Position numbers and translations under genes: made by a program. 64,000 nt of DNA from Telluria sp042683405 (GTDB lineage Bacteria; Pseudomonadota; Gammaproteobacteria; Burkholderiales; Burkholderiaceae_D): positions 124,001 through 188,000 of the forward strand of contig NZ_JBHUJS010000003.1 in the NCBI RefSeq assembly GCF_042683405.1, given 5' to 3'. The notes under the pieces were generated by a model. It did no database searches. It was given only the letters and a program-made list of their open reading frames with translations, and had not been told where the DNA came from. Of the stretch, positions 16,764 through 25,330 are shown one piece after another; within the stretch, counting starts at the first letter, position 1, and each line of letters starts with the position of its first letter.

Positions 16764-17195
16764 ATGAGCGAGCAAAGCGCCCTCTCCAGGAAACTCAAGC
16801 TCAAGGCCGGCGCGAACGCCGCCGTGGTCAACGCGCCCGGCGGCTATCTCGATGCGCTCCAGCCTTTGCCCGAGGGCGCCACCATCGCCGGCAAGATCAA
16901 GGGGCCGCACGACTGGATCCAGCTCTTCTGCGCGACCAGGGCCGACCTGGAGACGCTCGCGCCCGTCGCTGCCGGGGCACTCGCGCCATCGGCCATGCTG
17001 TGGCTGTGCTTCCCCAAGGGCAGCTCGAAGATGCAGACCGACCTCACGCGCGACAGCGGCTGGGATGTGATGGAGCGGATCGATCTCAAGTACGTCACGC
17101 TGGTGTCGGTCAACGATACTTGGTCCGCGTTTGGCTTGCGCCCCTACAAGGCGGGCGAAGAGCGGCAGGCTCCCTGGACATCCCGGCGCCCGTAA
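16764..17195 (+). CDS. DUF3052-like protein
   Basis: A 143-residue soluble protein whose layout resembles DUF3052: SRKLKLKAGANAAVVNAPGG near the N terminus, GPHDWIQLF, then a LWLCFPKGSSKMQTDLTRD block and a final VSVNDTWSAFGLRP. The role of this family is unknown. It starts two bases after the stop of the DUF4214 gene, so the two may be cotranscribed, although a functional link is not evident. Confidence 0.75.
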   Translation: MSEQSALSRKLKLKAGANAAVVNAPGGYLDALQPLPEGATIAGKIKGPHDWIQLFCATRADLETLAPVAAGALAPSAMLWLCFPKGSSKMQTDLTRDSGWDVMERIDLKYVTLVSVNDTWSAFGLRPYKAGEERQAPWTSRRP

Positions 17196-17207
17196 TTCCC
17201 CCCTGCC

Positions 17208-17243
17208 CCCGTCCCCGCGTACCCGGGGACCCATGCTGAGCTT
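17208..17243. repeat. GGGGACCCATGCTGAG dispersed repeat (single copy)
   Basis: CCCCGTCCCCGCGTACCCGG followed by GGACCCATGCTGAGC matches one half of the elements at 6929 and 28821. It lies in the 154-bp gap between 17195 and 17350. Confidence 0.75.
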
Positions 17244-17349
17244 CCCGACGGGCAGCGCGAAACAGACGCGTACCGCAATGGCGCAGCATATTCCCGAATA
17301 CGGACTACACTGAAAAAGCATCACCCTTCCGCATCTCAGCAGGTGCATC

Positions 17350-17853
17350 ATGCCGGGCCGCCGCTTGCTCTCGACTTTCGCGCTCGCTTTCGCAGCGACC
17401 GTGGAAAGTGGCGCGCTTGCCGGAACCCTGCGCAGCGCGCCGCGCCTGTGCGAGCGCATCGCCCTCGACGCTACAGCGCGGCCGTCCCCCGATCCCCTGT
17501 CGCGCGCAGTCACCGATCTTGCGCATCGGCTGATCCGGTTCGACAGGCAGGTGGAGCACGGCGCGGTGTTTTACCGCGCGCGTGACGGCACCATCCGCAC
17601 AGGCGAGATCGCGGTGGGCGCGAGCGATACGGTTGACATCGTGGTGTCCGCATACGACGGGGAAACAATTGCGGGGGTGTTGCACACACACGCGAGCTAT
17701 CCGTACTACCTGGGAGACCAGGCGCGCTTGTCGCGCGAGGATATCGAGTTGGGCACGCTGCTGCTGGCCTTGCCGGGGACGGAGCGCGGGCTGCGGCTGT
17801 ATATCGTCGATGTGCGGGCGAGAACGCTGAGCGCCTACTCGGCGCGGTGCTAG
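17350..17853 (+). CDS. Exported JAMM/DUF4329-like protein
   Basis: A 167-residue product with an N-terminal signal-like segment (Arg pair, then hydrophobic to about residue 25). A beta-rich domain follows with GEIAVGAS near residue 82 and GVLHTHASYPYYLG near residue 115, then LSREDIELGTLLLAL. The His-x-His plus downstream Ser/Asp and an upstream Glu resemble the zinc-site layout of JAB/MPN (JAMM) folds as found in DUF4329. The HxH-to-Asp spacing is longer than the classic JAMM spacing, so catalytic competence is uncertain. No partner gene is visible. A hairpin repeat separates it from the convergent gene. Confidence 0.6.
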   Translation: MPGRRLLSTFALAFAATVESGALAGTLRSAPRLCERIALDATARPSPDPLSRAVTDLAHRLIRFDRQVEHGAVFYRARDGTIRTGEIAVGASDTVDIVVSAYDGETIAGVLHTHASYPYYLGDQARLSREDIELGTLLLALPGTERGLRLYIVDVRARTLSAYSARC

Positions 17854-17929
17854 GACGGGCGGCGCCGTGATACCGGAGGCCCGGTGCCGCGGCGCGCGCT
17901 GTACCGTGCGCATCGCGGCGCGCTGGCCG

Positions 17930-17964
17930 TGGCGGAATCGGCCACAAATGGGCCGATTCCGCCA
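17930..17964. repeat. TGGCGGAATCGGCC palindrome, copy 1
   Basis: Perfect 14-bp arms (17930-17943 and 17951-17964) enclose a 7-nt loop, in the gap between convergent genes. A second copy with identical arms is at 45404-45438. It may also terminate transcription from either side. Confidence 0.88.
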
Positions 17965-18022
17965 AATCGCGCACGCGCGAAATCGGCGCGATCCGGCGGA
18001 GAAAAGTCGGGAGGGTTGAGCG

Positions 18023-18697
18023 CTATCTGGACAAAGCGCGAGCGGTCGCCAGCAATGCGTCGCGCGAACGGTCATCGACGCCGGGCGTGCGCAGCTCATA
18101 CAGCATGCCGTCCACGAACCACATCAGGCGGGATTCGGAGCGCCCGGAACTGCTTTGTTTGCTGAGGAGCATGGCTGGGGCGCCGTTGACGTCGGCATTG
18201 ATCATCTCCCGCGTGAACATGGCCCCGCCGCCGTTGCGCAAGTCGGTCTCTTCGAGGATCACGATGCCCAGTTCGGGGTGACGGAACAGTCGCGCCACGC
18301 CGCTCCACACCGTACCCCTGCGCACGCCGCCCGGGATGGCCGCGTCGGCCAGCCCGCGCAGCGGTGTCGCGTCCAGCCCGGCCGGCGCAAATCCAATCTT
18401 GCCGGCCGCAGTCACCTCGGACAAGGGCTTGCCACGGGCACGATAATGCGCCTCGATGGCGTCGAAATCCGGCAGGCGGCCTTCGGCGGCCGGGACCAGC
18501 TTCTGCTCTTTCATCAGCCGAACGTTTTCGCGCAGGACTTCCTTCGCTGCGGGCAGGATGTCCAGCTCGTCGATCGAGTTCACCGTCAGCCCGCCCGGTA
18601 GGGTCCGCTGGGGCGGAGGAAGCGGGTCGTCCGCCCAGGCCAGCGGCTGGCACCCCAACAGCACGACGCCCAGAAGGACACTGACGGTGCGTTTCAT
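18023..18697 (-). CDS. Exported protein of unknown function (possible lipoprotein)
   Basis: A 224-residue product starting at the ATG at 18697, two bases after the rmuC stop codon. The N terminus is a clear export signal. LLGC at residues ~13-16 could be a lipobox, or signal peptidase I could cut after AWA at ~25. The mature part is soluble, with a GGLTVNSIDELDILPAAKEV segment and no family I recognise. The frame is open upstream into rmuC, but that part is the antiparallel shadow. It is probably the last gene of globin-rmuC-this. Confidence 0.7.
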   Translation of the reverse strand: MKRTVSVLLGVVLLGCQPLAWADDPLPPPQRTLPGGLTVNSIDELDILPAAKEVLRENVRLMKEQKLVPAAEGRLPDFDAIEAHYRARGKPLSEVTAAGKIGFAPAGLDATPLRGLADAAIPGGVRRGTVWSGVARLFRHPELGIVILEETDLRNGGGAMFTREMINADVNGAPAMLLSKQSSSGRSESRLMWFVDGMLYELRTPGVDDRSRDALLATARALSR

Positions 18698-18699
18698 GT

Positions 18700-19908
18700 T
18701 CACTCCCCGGGAAGTTCTTCTTCGGTGGGCAGGAGCAACTGCGCGGCTTCGGCCGGCAGCGCTTCGACGGATTTGAGCTTGCGCGCCATCTGGCGGCTGC
18801 GTACCTCGGCGTTCTCGATATTGCGGGCGGCCTTTTCCAAGGTGAGCTTGGTGGCGTTGAGGACGTCGCCGAACTTGGTGAACTCGGTCTTGACGGCGCC
18901 GAGCACCTGCCACACTTCGGAAGAGCGCTTTTCCAGGGCCAGCGTGCGGAAGCCCATCTGCAGGCTGGAGAGAATCGCCAGCAGCGTGGACGGACCCGCG
19001 ATCGACACCCGCAGGGTGCGCTGCAGCTCGTCGGCCAGGCCGGGACGGCGCATGACTTCCGCGTACAGCCCTTCGGTCGGCAGGAACAGGATGGCGAAGT
19101 CGGTGGTGTGCGGCGGCGCCAGGTACTTTTCGCAGATGGTCTTGGCTTCCACGCGCACGCAGCGTTCCAGCTCGCGGCCGGCCAGCGCCACGCCGTCGCT
19201 GTCGGCCCGCTCGGCCGCATCCAGCAGCCGTTCGTACTGCTCCTTGGGGAACTTGGCGTCGACCGGCAGCCACATTGGCGTGCCGTCGTCCGACGTGCCG
19301 GGCAGCTTGATCGCGAACTCGACCCGCGCGCCGCTGCCGGCGATGGTCTCGACATTCTTTGCGTACTGGTCCACGGTCAGCATCTGCTCGAGCAGCATCT
19401 CCAGCTGAACCTCGCCCCAGGTGCCGCGCGTCTTGACGTTGGTGAGCACGCGCTTGAGGTCACCCACGCCGACGGCCAGCTGCTGCATCTCGCCCAGGCC
19501 CTGGTGCACCTTCTCCAGCCGCTCCGACACCTGGCGGAACGATTCGGTCAGGCGCGTCTCCAGCGTGGCGTGCAGCTTCTCGTCCACCGTGCGGCGCATC
19601 TCTTCCAGCTTGGCCGCGTTGTCGGCCTGGAGCTCGCGCAGCTTCGCTTCCAGCGTGCCGCGCACTTCCAGCATGCGGCGCGCATTCGATTCGCGCATGG
19701 CCTCGATGGCCTGGGTGGTGGCCGCGGTGGACTGCGCAAGGCTGGCCGAGATCTCCTGCCGGGTGGACTGGGCGCTCATCTGGAGCGTGCGCTCGATGCG
19801 GTCGAAGCGTTCGGCGTCGCCGCTGCGTCCGCGCAGCATGGCGACGATCTGCAGCACGAGCACCAGCGCCAGCGCGCCAAGGAGGAGGAAGAATTCGAAG
19901 TGCGTCAT
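18700..19908 (-). CDS. rmuC: DNA recombination protein RmuC homolog
   Basis: The 402-residue protein has an N-terminal membrane anchor (FFLLLGALALVLVLQIVAML, residues ~5-24). A long coiled coil follows (~35-160, Gln/Glu/Arg-rich). The C-terminal RmuC domain, related to restriction-endonuclease folds, contains TRGTWGEVQLEMLLEQML near residue 180, LPVDAKFPKEQYERL near 235 and the FLPTEGLYAEV block near 290. RmuC limits recombination at inverted repeats in E. coli. The start at 19908 puts the anchor at the N terminus and lies two bases after the globin stop, indicating a tight operon. Confidence 0.92.
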   Translation of the reverse strand: MTHFEFFLLLGALALVLVLQIVAMLRGRSGDAERFDRIERTLQMSAQSTRQEISASLAQSTAATTQAIEAMRESNARRMLEVRGTLEAKLRELQADNAAKLEEMRRTVDEKLHATLETRLTESFRQVSERLEKVHQGLGEMQQLAVGVGDLKRVLTNVKTRGTWGEVQLEMLLEQMLTVDQYAKNVETIAGSGARVEFAIKLPGTSDDGTPMWLPVDAKFPKEQYERLLDAAERADSDGVALAGRELERCVRVEAKTICEKYLAPPHTTDFAILFLPTEGLYAEVMRRPGLADELQRTLRVSIAGPSTLLAILSSLQMGFRTLALEKRSSEVWQVLGAVKTEFTKFGDVLNATKLTLEKAARNIENAEVRSRQMARKLKSVEALPAEAAQLLLPTEEELPGE

Positions 19909-19910
19909 GG

Positions 19911-20294
19911 TCAGCCCGGGGTGTTCCGCATCCAGTCGGCGGTCTGGTAGAAGGACTGCATCAGCCGCATGCGCAGGTCCTCGTCGATGCCGATGTCTTC
20001 CATCGCCCATGCCATCGCGCGCAGCCATTGGTCGCGCTCCGCGCTGGCGATCGCAAACGGCAGGTGGCGCGCGCGCAGGCGCGGGTGGCCAAACTGCTCG
20101 ACGAACAGGTCGGGACCGCCCATCCAGCCGGACAGGAACATGAACAGCTTGTCGCGGGAACTGTCGAGCGGGGTGGGATGCATGGCGCGGATGCCGGCGA
20201 ACTCGGGTTCCAGCTCCATCAGGTCGTAGAAGCGGTCGACCAGCTCGCGCAGGCGGGCGTCGCCGCCGATGATGTCGTAAAGCGTGTCAGTCAT
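19911..20294 (-). CDS. Group II truncated hemoglobin
   Basis: A 127-residue 2/2 haemoglobin. The proximal-His region is FGHPRLRARHLPFAI near residue 70, LYDIIGGDARLRELVDRFYD lies at the N terminus, and the GGPDLFVEQ turn is present. Such globins bind O2/NO and serve in oxygen or NO handling. It heads a leftward operon with rmuC. A perfect FNR-type palindrome is centred 78 bp upstream of its ATG, fitting oxygen-dependent expression (inference). Confidence 0.93.
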   Translation of the reverse strand: MTDTLYDIIGGDARLRELVDRFYDLMELEPEFAGIRAMHPTPLDSSRDKLFMFLSGWMGGPDLFVEQFGHPRLRARHLPFAIASAERDQWLRAMAWAMEDIGIDEDLRMRLMQSFYQTADWMRNTPG

Positions 20295-20365
20295 CCGAGC
20301 ATGATACCGCAGAGCAAGGGGACTGTGCCCGCAGGCGCCAGGGCGGCAGTCTCCCATCCGACATT

Positions 20366-20379
20366 TGATGCAGATCAAT
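20366..20379. promoter_or_regulatory. Perfect FNR/Anr-type box between globin and sensor-kinase genes
   Basis: TTGATGCAGATCAA matches TTGAT-N4-ATCAA exactly. It is 72 bp from the globin start (minus) and 62 bp from the kinase start (plus). If a class II activator site for the kinase, the -10 would fall near 20401-20406 (CACGAT, weak). Confidence 0.6.
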
Positions 20380-20440
20380 CGGCAGCCCCGTGTTTTGCGC
20401 CACGATGGCTTGAATTGCGCAAAATCAACACTTTCCGCCC

Positions 20441-21790
20441 ATGATGTCAGTCCCCGAACCCACTGGCAAGGCCACCCTCCTGGACCACCTGCGCGCGTCC
20501 GCCGCGCAGTGGCTGCTGCGCCGCCAGCGCGAATTCGACCCCGACACCCTGCGCGTGGTCCTGCTGGGCTGGGTCGGCCTGGTCGGCCTGCCGCTGTACT
20601 ACGTGATCTGGACCCGCCTGTTCCCGCAGGCGTACGACAGCCTGCCCCTGCGCGCCATCGGCATGGGCTTCTGCCTGCTGATCGTGGTCGGCATGCGCTC
20701 GATGTCGCAGCGCTGGCGCACCATCGTCACCTTCGTGGGCGTCACCTACACGCTGCCGTTCCTGTTCACCTACCTGTACCTGATGAACGCCGCGTCCGCG
20801 GTCTGGAGCCAGTGCATGATGATGACGCTGGTGCTGATGTTCCACTTCCGCGTGCGCTGCGCGCTCATCTCTTGCGCGATCGGGATGTCGCTGGCGGTGC
20901 TGGCGTTCTCCAGGTCCGGCGTCGCCCCGCCCGCCACCGGCGCGGTGCTGGAACAACTGCCCGTGTGCCTGTTCACCGTGCTGGTGATCGCGTTTGCCAA
21001 GCTGGGACGGCGCATGCTGGCCCAGGCCAAGATGTCGGGCATGGCGCAGGGCCTGGCGACGGTCTCGCACGAGCTGCGCACCCCGCTCATCAGCGTGGAT
21101 GCGAACGTGCGCGGCATGAGCCGCATGCTCAAGCGCGACCAGGAAGACCCGGAAGCGCTGCGCGAGGCGCTGAACCGCATCCAGTTCGAGGTGCGCCACA
21201 TGAACCACCTGGTGGACCTGTTCCTGCTGTCCGCCACCGCGGTGACCCGCACGCTGGAACCGGTCGAGCTGGTCAAGATGTCGGAAGTGGTCGACAACGT
21301 GATGAAACGCTACCCGTTCGCCTCCGCCGCGCAGCGCGAAAGCGTGCGTGTGGAAGTGCGCGGCGACTTCTCGTTCGGCGGCCAGCACGAACTGGCGGTA
21401 GTCATCCTGCTCAACCTGTTGCGCAACGCGCTCAAGGCGCTGCACCGTGCCGGCAAGGGCCGCGTGCGCATCGTCATCGACGGCGCCGGCGCGTCGCCGC
21501 GCCTGCTGTTCATCGACACCGGCTGCGGCATCTCGGCCGCCGAGCTGCCCAACATCTTCCAGCGCTTCTACACCTATCCGAAAGGCGCCGGCTCCGGCAT
21601 CGGGCTTGCGCTGTGCAAGGACATCATGGATGCCTGGCACGCCAGCATTCGCTGCCTGTCGCGCGAGAACGCGTACACCATGTTCGTACTCGAATTCCCC
21701 GCCAACCCCAAACTTGCGCCGCGTCCCGCCACGCGATTCGACACGCCACCGATGCCATGTCCCTACCCGTCTACCAGCACCCCGGCCTGA
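20441..21790 (+). CDS. Membrane sensor histidine kinase, CqsS/LqsS-like
   Basis: A 449-residue kinase with six or seven transmembrane helices in residues ~40-190 and no large periplasmic loop, as in the alpha-hydroxyketone sensors CqsS (Vibrio), LqsS (Legionella) and JqsK (Janthinobacterium). The transmitter has an H box SHELRTPLISVDANVRGM (phospho-His at ~209), N box NLLRNALKALHRAG (~325), G1 DTGCGISAAELPNIFQRFYT (~355) and G2 GSGIGLALCKDIMDAW (~385). Its last 34 bp overlap the response-regulator gene in another frame. No autoinducer synthase gene lies in the window, so the ligand is unknown. Assignment to the CqsS/LqsS group rests on topology and pairing, not on alignment. Confidence 0.85.
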   Translation: MMSVPEPTGKATLLDHLRASAAQWLLRRQREFDPDTLRVVLLGWVGLVGLPLYYVIWTRLFPQAYDSLPLRAIGMGFCLLIVVGMRSMSQRWRTIVTFVGVTYTLPFLFTYLYLMNAASAVWSQCMMMTLVLMFHFRVRCALISCAIGMSLAVLAFSRSGVAPPATGAVLEQLPVCLFTVLVIAFAKLGRRMLAQAKMSGMAQGLATVSHELRTPLISVDANVRGMSRMLKRDQEDPEALREALNRIQFEVRHMNHLVDLFLLSATAVTRTLEPVELVKMSEVVDNVMKRYPFASAAQRESVRVEVRGDFSFGGQHELAVVILLNLLRNALKALHRAGKGRVRIVIDGAGASPRLLFIDTGCGISAAELPNIFQRFYTYPKGAGSGIGLALCKDIMDAWHASIRCLSRENAYTMFVLEFPANPKLAPRPATRFDTPPMPCPYPSTSTPA

Positions 21791-22761
21791 CCGTCCTCGT
21801 GGACGACAGCGACAGCTTCCTGCGCAGCCTGTCGTTCCAGCTCGATCCCACGCTGGCGAGCGAGGCCTTCCACGACACCCGCGCGGCGCTCGCGTGGCTG
21901 CGCGGGCATTCCCCGGCCCGGGAGCGCATCGGCGCCGTCGCGTCCGGGCCGGACGGCGCATCCCGGTGGCAGGAGGGCAGCGGCGCGCCCGACATCGAGC
22001 GCCTGCACGCCACCTGCTACGACGGCGACCGTTTCGCCACCCCGACCGTGCTGGTGGTCGACTACTCGATGCCGCAGATGAACGGCCTGGACTTCTGCAA
22101 GGAGATCGCCAGCCTGCCCTGCAAGAAGATCCTGTTCACCGGCGCCGCCGACGAGAAGATCGCCGTGGAAGCATTCAACCGCGGCCTGATCGACCGTTTC
22201 ATCAAGAAGAGCGACGACGACGCGCTGGAGCGGCTGGAGCAGGACATCCAGGAACTGCAGCGCGATTACTTCGTCCAGCAGTCGGCGCCGCTGCGCGAGC
22301 TGCTGGCCCTGAACGGCTATGGGTTCATCAGCGACCGCGTGTTCGCGGACCTGGTGCGCGACATCAGCGGGCCTCTGGGCATCGTCGAGCACTACCTGTT
22401 CCCGAACCCGGCCGGGCTGCTGATGTTCGATGCGGCCGGCAAGGCCAGCCTGCTGGTGGTGGAGACCGACGCGAGCATGCAGGCGCATGTCGAAGTCGCG
22501 CGCGACAACAAGGCGCCGGCGTCCCTGCTGGCGGCGGTGCATGCGCGGCACCTGCTGCCGTTCTTCCATGACGGGGACGGCATGTACAGCGCCTCGGTGG
22601 GGGAGAACTGGCAGCGCTACTGCAGGCCGGCGCAGACCTGCGCGGGAGCGGAGCGCTACTACTGGGCCATCTTCGAGCTGCCGGCAACCTACCTGAAGCA
22701 GAAGGTGCGGCCGTATTCCGGCTTCCTGCGCGACCACACCGGCTCGCGCCGCGCCGCGTAA
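21757..22761 (+). CDS. Response regulator, LqsR-like
   Basis: A 334-residue regulator that starts within the kinase gene (ATG 21757, overlap 34 bp). The receiver domain has the acidic pocket VLVDDSDSF at ~11, the phospho-acceptor Asp in VLVVDYSMPQMNGLDFC at ~99, FTGAADEK at ~127 and a Lys in RFIKKSDDD at ~150. About 50 extra residues lie between the acidic pocket and the phospho-acceptor, which is unusual. The C-terminal half (from ~170, LLALNGYGFISDRVF, EHYLFPNPAGLLMFD) is not a DNA-binding domain I know. It resembles the non-canonical output region of LqsR-type regulators. It very likely pairs with the upstream kinase. Confidence 0.85.
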   Translation: MSLPVYQHPGLTVLVDDSDSFLRSLSFQLDPTLASEAFHDTRAALAWLRGHSPARERIGAVASGPDGASRWQEGSGAPDIERLHATCYDGDRFATPTVLVVDYSMPQMNGLDFCKEIASLPCKKILFTGAADEKIAVEAFNRGLIDRFIKKSDDDALERLEQDIQELQRDYFVQQSAPLRELLALNGYGFISDRVFADLVRDISGPLGIVEHYLFPNPAGLLMFDAAGKASLLVVETDASMQAHVEVARDNKAPASLLAAVHARHLLPFFHDGDGMYSASVGENWQRYCRPAQTCAGAERYYWAIFELPATYLKQKVRPYSGFLRDHTGSRRAA

Positions 22762-22768
22762 CAGCGGC

Positions 22769-22790
22769 CGTCCCCGCGTGCGCGGGGACG
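22769..22790. terminator. GC-rich hairpin between convergent genes
   Basis: CGTCCCCGCG / CGCGGGGACG arms with a 2-nt loop, 8 bp after the response-regulator stop and 8 bp before the end of the convergent permease. No T-run, so termination is uncertain. It resembles the inner part of the dispersed GGGGA repeats. Confidence 0.5.
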
Positions 22791-22798
22791 ACGATATA

Positions 22799-25330
22799 TC
22801 AGGCTTCGCGGAGGGTCTGCAGCGGCGGCTGCCGCAGCACGTCGCGCAGGCTCAGCCAGCCGCCCGTCACCGCGCACACCGCGCCCACCGCGATCCCGGC
22901 GATCCACACATTCGGCGTGAGGACCCATTCGAACTTGAACTGGTAGGTAGCCAGCGCCCACCCCAGCACCGCCGCGCCGCTCGCGGCCAGCAGGCCGGCC
23001 AGGCCGCCCACCAGCGAGAACTCGATCACTTGCGCGCGCGAGAGCTGCTTGCGCGTCGCCCCCAGCGCCCGCAGCAGCCCCGCCTCGCGGCGCCGCTCGT
23101 CGCTCGATCCCATCAGCGCGGCGTACAGCACCAGCACGCCGGACGCCAGGGTGAACGCGAACAGGAACTCCACCGCCGCGATCACCTGGTCCATCACGTC
23201 CTGCACCTGGCGGATGATGGCCGAGACGTCGATCACGGTGAGGTTCGGGTAGCTGCGCGTGAGCGCGTTGCCGAGGGTGGAGCCGCCCTGCGGCAGGTGG
23301 AACGCCGTCATGTAGGTGGCGGGCGCGTCCACCATCGCGGACGGATTGATGATGACGAAGAAGTTGGCCCGCATCGAGCCCCACTCCAGCTTGCGCAGGC
23401 TGCTCACCCTGGCTTCCACCGGGATGCCGCCCATGTCGAAGCGCACCATGTCGCCGACCTTCCAGCCCAGCGTCTTGGCCAGGCCCTGCTCCACCGACGC
23501 TTCGCTGACGCCCGGCGCATCGGCGAACCACTTGCCCGCGACGATCTCGTTCCCCTTTGGCAGCTCGGTGGTGGTGGACAGGTTGAACTCGCGCTCGGCC
23601 AGGCGGCGCGCGCGCTCATCCAGGTAGCTGTCCTTGGTCACCGGCTTGCCGTTCACGGTGGTCAGGCGGCCGCGGATCATCGGATAGAGCACCGGCTGGT
23701 TCACGCCTGCGGCGGCAATGCGCCGGGCCACGTCGTCCTTCTGGTCCGGCTGGATGTTGATGATGAAGCGGTTCGGCGCATCCGGCGGCGTCGCGCTGCG
23801 CCACGCGGTCATCAGGTCGCTGCGCACCACGGTCAGGAGCAGCAGCGCCATCAGGCCCAGCGCCAGCGACACCGACTGCACCACGGTGGTGCCGGGACGG
23901 CGCCGCAGCGCGGTCACCGCGAAGCGCCATGCATGGCTCGCCCACAGGTTGCGCAGCGTGCCGAGCGACTTGAGCCCCAGCCACGACACCAGCGCGAACA
24001 GCGCAAACGCGGCCAGGAAGCCGCCCGCCACCACGGCCGACAGCATCGCGTCGCCCGCCTGCCACAGCAGCAGGCCGCAGAACGCGGCCACGCCGAGGCC
24101 ATAGGTCGCCAGCGCGGCCGGCTTGGGCGCGGCCTGTTCGCGGCGGATCACGCGGTTGTGCGGCACGTTGCGCAGCTGGAGCACCGGCGGCAGCGCAAAG
24201 CCGGCCAGCAGCACCATGCCGGTGGCCAGCCCCACCAGGGCCGGCTGCCAGGAAATCGGCGGCAGGTCGTGGGTCACGAACGATGCCAGCGACTGCACCA
24301 GCACGTAGTGCGCGCCGAAGCCGACCAGCACGCCGAGCGCGCTGCCGGCCAGTCCGACCAGCAGGAACTCGACCAGGTACAGCAGCGTGACCTGGTTCTG
24401 CGTCATGCCCAGGCAGCGCAGCATCGCGCAGGCGTCCAGGTGGCGCAGCATGAAGCGGCGCGCGGCCATCGCCACCGCGACCGCGGCCAGCAATGCCGAC
24501 AGCAGCCCGACCAGCGACAGGAAGCGCCCCGCGCGGTCCATGGTGGCCTGCATTTCCGGGCGGCCCTCTTCCAGCGTCTCGATGCGCACGCCCTTGATAT
24601 TCTCGCGCGCGATCCTGTCCTTCAGCCAGCCCTGGTAGGCTGCCACCGATGCGCGGTCGTTGGCGTCGCGGCTGGCCGCCAGCAGGCGGTAGGTGACGCG
24701 CGCGCCGAATTCGGTCAGGCCGGTGCCTTCCAGGCTGGCCAGCGGCATCATCACGCGCGGCGCGAAGTTGACGAAGCTGGGCCCGCGGTCCGGCTCGGAC
24801 GCGATCGCGCGCACGATCCGGAAGCTGGCGTCGCCCAGCCGCAGCGTGTCGCCGACCTTCGCCTGCAGCGTGACCAGCAGCGCCGGGTCCACCCACACGG
24901 TGCCCGGCTGCGGGATGCCGTGCGCGATCTCGCCGATGCCCTGCGCGGCTTCGTCGGCATTGGTCGTCACTTTCATGCTGCCGCGCAGCGGGTACAGCTC
25001 CGACACCGCCTTGACCGACGACAGCTGCGAATGCGACTGCTCGCCCTCGCCCACCTGCGCCATGCTGGGGAAGGCGACCGTCTCGGCCAGCACCAGCCCG
25101 CGCCGCTCCGCTTCGGCCTTCCAGGCCGGCTGGATCGGATTGTCCGCGCTGACCAGCAGGTCCGCGCCCATCAGCTGGTGCGCGTCGCGCTCCAGTCCCG
25201 CGCGCATGCGGTCCACGAAAAAGGCGACTGCTGACAGCGCGGACACCGCCACGATCAGCGCCACCAGCAGGAAGCGGAGTTCGCCGGCGCGCCAGTCGCG
25301 CAGGGTCATGCGGATCGATTGCCGGATCAT
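22799..25330 (-). CDS. FtsX/YbbP-family ABC transporter permease (orphan)
   Basis: An 843-residue permease with the doubled FtsX layout: an N-terminal helix (LRFLLVALIVAVSALSAVAF, residues ~17-36), a large periplasmic MacB-type domain, a three-helix FtsX core (~260-410), a second periplasmic domain (~480-690) and a final core (~720-840). It matches YbbP-type permeases, which extract lipoprotein or hydrophobic substrates with the ATPase YbbA. No ATPase gene is present here. It starts inside the stop of the deaminase gene (ATGA overlap at 25327-25330), so translation is coupled. The frame continues upstream into the deaminase gene, but that part is a shadow. Confidence 0.9.
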   Translation of the reverse strand: MIRQSIRMTLRDWRAGELRFLLVALIVAVSALSAVAFFVDRMRAGLERDAHQLMGADLLVSADNPIQPAWKAEAERRGLVLAETVAFPSMAQVGEGEQSHSQLSSVKAVSELYPLRGSMKVTTNADEAAQGIGEIAHGIPQPGTVWVDPALLVTLQAKVGDTLRLGDASFRIVRAIASEPDRGPSFVNFAPRVMMPLASLEGTGLTEFGARVTYRLLAASRDANDRASVAAYQGWLKDRIARENIKGVRIETLEEGRPEMQATMDRAGRFLSLVGLLSALLAAVAVAMAARRFMLRHLDACAMLRCLGMTQNQVTLLYLVEFLLVGLAGSALGVLVGFGAHYVLVQSLASFVTHDLPPISWQPALVGLATGMVLLAGFALPPVLQLRNVPHNRVIRREQAAPKPAALATYGLGVAAFCGLLLWQAGDAMLSAVVAGGFLAAFALFALVSWLGLKSLGTLRNLWASHAWRFAVTALRRRPGTTVVQSVSLALGLMALLLLTVVRSDLMTAWRSATPPDAPNRFIINIQPDQKDDVARRIAAAGVNQPVLYPMIRGRLTTVNGKPVTKDSYLDERARRLAEREFNLSTTTELPKGNEIVAGKWFADAPGVSEASVEQGLAKTLGWKVGDMVRFDMGGIPVEARVSSLRKLEWGSMRANFFVIINPSAMVDAPATYMTAFHLPQGGSTLGNALTRSYPNLTVIDVSAIIRQVQDVMDQVIAAVEFLFAFTLASGVLVLYAALMGSSDERRREAGLLRALGATRKQLSRAQVIEFSLVGGLAGLLAASGAAVLGWALATYQFKFEWVLTPNVWIAGIAVGAVCAVTGGWLSLRDVLRQPPLQTLREA

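Noticed and set aside
20365..21756. Upstream extension of the response-regulator frame
   Set aside because: It is the +2 shadow of the histidine kinase; the regulator proper begins at the ATG at 21757.
22778..25234. An 818-codon plus-strand frame opposite the permease
   Set aside because: Antisense to a clear FtsX-type permease; His/Arg/Gln-rich and featureless.
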